From Dendrophyllia cribrosa (taxonomy: Eukaryota > Cnidaria > Anthozoa > Scleractinia > Dendrophylliidae), in contig JAJLRJ010000007.1 of the NCBI GenBank assembly GCA_024195265.1, positions 33,227,242 to 33,291,241 of the forward strand: DNA of 64,000 nt. Direction: 5' to 3'. The notes below the pieces were generated by a model that was not told where the DNA came from, did not search any database, and saw only the letters and a program-made list of their open reading frames with translations. Of this stretch, positions 62,169 to 64,000 are shown piece after piece. The position numbers and the translations under genes were made by a program. Each line of letters begins with the position of its first letter. The first letter of the stretch is position 1.

Positions 62169-62617
62169 TGCCGGGGGGTGTCAAAAGCCCTGGTCACGTG
62201 ACCGCCATTTTTCTTGATTAATAATCCCACGTCTTTGGCTTACTGAAAGTTGTCCCCTCTGATAAGCATAGTTTTTTTTTTTTTTTTTTTTAAACCAAAG
62301 CAAACGCGAGTTTAATTCAATTTAACATAAAAAAATAATAAAAACACTTCACACTACTAACATTTAGCAAGGACTATTTGAAGCTAGCTTCAAAGGTATT
62401 GTGACACTAAAGGAAAAATTACAACTTGCTTTTTTAAAGTAAAAACTGAACAAAAACTAACAATAAAATAATAACAGCCGTGATAACAAAAAAACTTATC
62501 TTGCCAAAGTATACCCTGACTATGACACAAAATCGAAAACTTAAAAATTAACAAACAATAAACTAACAACATAATATTAACAGACATTTTTTTTTTTTTT
62601 TTCTTTTAACAGTTTTA
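62169..62617. other. No gene recognised; T runs
   Basis: T20-type runs at 62271-62290 and near 62588; otherwise AT-rich non-coding DNA. Confidence 0.4.
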
Positions 62618-62621
62618 TTAA

Positions 62622-63632
62622 CCCATTCGCTCCTACACCGGCCAAAACCGGCCGTACAATACTCCACTGCTTTAAAAAATTGCAACTTTCTCAATCGCGC
62701 GAACATTGCCCTAACTAGCAGTTCTGAGCATTGACTGGAAAGTCCCTCAAATTGAGATACCCAATAAACACAAAAAAGTCAGCGATTTTTGCAGAATATC
62801 AGCGTTTGAATTTGGACAATAACAAAAATGACCGTTTTTAACGTCATAGAAAAACAACAAAAATCACGTTTTTGCCTTTAGGTTTTTTTATTCAAATCAT
62901 CATGGCAAACCCAAAAGTCAACATTTACAGCAAAATTCAGTCCTAGTCCTAGCTTAGCAGTGAATTTTTTTGCTCTTATTCGTTGCTCGGGCCGAGCTCT
63001 AGCCTCTCGTTCTAATGCATACTGACCTTGCCTCGATTTTCAATATCACCACCGCACTGCATGCTGGGAAAAAGCCAAAAATTTTGACAGCGCTCGATTC
63101 TTTCCGCACACATTTCATATTAATACTAAGTCCACAGCCACTCCGACCCACCGCCGAAATTTCGCGCTTGTTGTATTCTCCTGTGGTCGCAACTTCCAAA
63201 ATATGCCGCGGTAGGTCGAGAAATTCATCCAGAGTCGAGTCCCAAAGCCACTTCGTTTCCAGGCGGCCATTTTTCCAGTTCAACGAGCAACGAGTCAAAT
63301 TCGTAAACGAAGTACAACACCTAACTCGCTTCATTGAGAAGTGGACTCTGAACTACCTCCAAGCTTAATGATGCTCATCAGGCAGCTACTAAAGATGAAA
63401 AATGGCTGTGAACTTTCCAAAAATCGTAGATAATTCATATTGGACCCTTTATTGCAAATCAACCAAGCAAAATGAGATCGTCACAATGACGTTTCCAGTA
63501 AACTTGAGCCTTCAGTGTTTTAGAACAGCAGCACTTTCAATGGTAACTTTAAATATGGAGTCACGAAATCCTATGGGGCGTGTGAATGCAGAAAATCGCT
63601 CAAAAATGTAAAAATTCTCAGGAGTGAATGGG
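62622..63632. mobile_element. piggyBac-like non-autonomous element
   Basis: Left 'cccattcgctcct', right 'aggagtgaatggg'; TTAA at 62618-62621 and 63633-63636. CCC-starting TIRs directly after TTAA are the piggyBac pattern. Overlapping ORFs on both strands near 63000-63368 have no recognised domain. Confidence 0.65.
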
Positions 63633-63636
63633 TTAA

Positions 63637-63810
63637 AGAAACCAATAACAAAGGTGTGAAAGGTTGAGGTGTGAAAGCCAAAATGGCCGTCGGCCACGTT
63701 TTTCGAGCTCCGTAGCCTTCACGCCGGGGAAGCCCAAGCAAGCCCAAAGCATAACTCCCGAAGTGCTGGTGATAAGTATTAGTGATCAACAAACAACAAA
63801 CTTCGACTTA
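63637..63810 (+). promoter_or_regulatory. Presumed 5' UTR/promoter of an L1-like element
   Basis: GC-richer than its surroundings; 'gccaaaatggccgtc' at about 63679 fits a YY1-type site, which is a known start-positioning site in mammalian L1. It begins right after the piggyBac-like element. Confidence 0.4.
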
Positions 63811-64000
63811 ATGTCGAAAAGACTAACTCGCTCGCCGATATGCTCGCCGACAAGTGACAGCACAAGTCCATCACCAAAACGAAACAGAACAAAAAGCAAA
63901 GAGACGAGCATTGAAGAAGACAACCTGGACAACGTAGAAGAAGAGATGTCCTTACAACTTATAATGGACAAACTAAATTCTATGGACACAAGGATAGACG
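63811..64000 (+). CDS. Start of an L1-like ORF1, runs off the window
   Basis: ATG at 63811 and an open frame to the last base (63 codons). The protein begins 'MSKRLTRSPICSPTSDSTSP', a basic, Ser/Pro-rich head, then an acidic stretch 'IEEDNLDNVEEEMS' and the start of a heptad-like helix 'LQLIMDKLNSMDTRID'. This is the layout of L1-type ORF1 proteins (disordered head, then coiled coil). If right, the RNA-binding part and ORF2 lie beyond 64000, and the copy may be full length. There is no stop in the window. Confidence 0.5.
   Translation, partial: MSKRLTRSPICSPTSDSTSPSPKRNRTKSKETSIEEDNLDNVEEEMSLQLIMDKLNSMDTRID

Noticed and set aside
62999..63368. Overlapping ORFs of 111 and 117 codons on opposite strands
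   Set aside because: They lie inside the piggyBac-like element and show no transposase motif; neither strand is clearly favoured.
63811..64000. Host nuclear gene rather than a transposon ORF
   Set aside because: The Ser/Pro-rich basic head followed by an acidic part and a coiled coil fits L1-type ORF1 better, but the window ends too early to be certain.

Overview
The window looks like a stretch of a metazoan nuclear genome, most likely an anthozoan cnidarian (hexacoral or sea anemone). The reasons are intron-split genes with GT-AG junctions, Ly6/uPAR, sushi, EGF and ZP extracellular domains, Penelope-like and several non-LTR retroelement fragments, and a dense load of small TIR elements in AT-rich DNA. 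The taxon is an inference from gene and repeat style, not a match to a reference. One 500-base run of N (53545-54044) is an assembly gap.

Two host genes can be reconstructed exon by exon. On the + strand (6866-24251) a secreted, GPI-anchored protein with four Ly6/uPAR (LU) domains is encoded by ten exons: a signal-peptide exon, four two-exon LU domains, and a last exon with a GPI-anchor tail. Every intron is phase 1. The first exon of domain 3 has lost 43 nt relative to exons 4 and 8 and no longer keeps the frame. On the - strand (40922-31909) there is the 3' part of a membrane gene with two sushi domains, a calcium-binding EGF, a ZP domain with an RGRR furin-type site, and a transmembrane exon. 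All splice phases agree, yet two in-frame TAG codons interrupt it. Its 5' exons were not recognised.

Weaker coding candidates are an open exon of unknown function at 19955-20392 (-), a possible AIG1/ADTRP-family exon at 27752-28240 (-), and a decayed ZAD-like zinc-finger gene copy at 59199-61482 (+).

The rest is mobile DNA. 1-6260 holds a broken cysteine-protease-like transposon gene (506-1087), a PIF/Harbinger-type MITE, a 91-bp minisatellite and a chain of four MITEs lying nearly end to end. Introns of the LU gene carry a LINE fragment, a CTTT microsatellite, a 3-kb hAT-like transposon with a spliced transposase gene, a MITE and a pair of inverted 650-800 bp repeats. 25.9-31.3 kb holds LINE remnants, a 1.7-kb foldback element and a hAT-like MITE. 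Introns of the ZP gene hold a Tigger/pogo-like element with nested insertions, L1-like and CR1/L2-like LINE pieces, a foldback and a reverse transcriptase fragment; Penelope remains lie just upstream of it. 42.5-53.5 kb is almost gene-free. 54-64 kb contains LINE and Penelope pieces, an inverted Penelope junction, Tigger-like and piggyBac-like elements, and at the right edge the start of an L1-like ORF1 that runs out of the window.

No new defence or RNA-guided system was seen. The most unusual items are the modular 12-cysteine LU gene, the double-amber ZP gene, and several transposition events that can be dated relative to each other by nesting.
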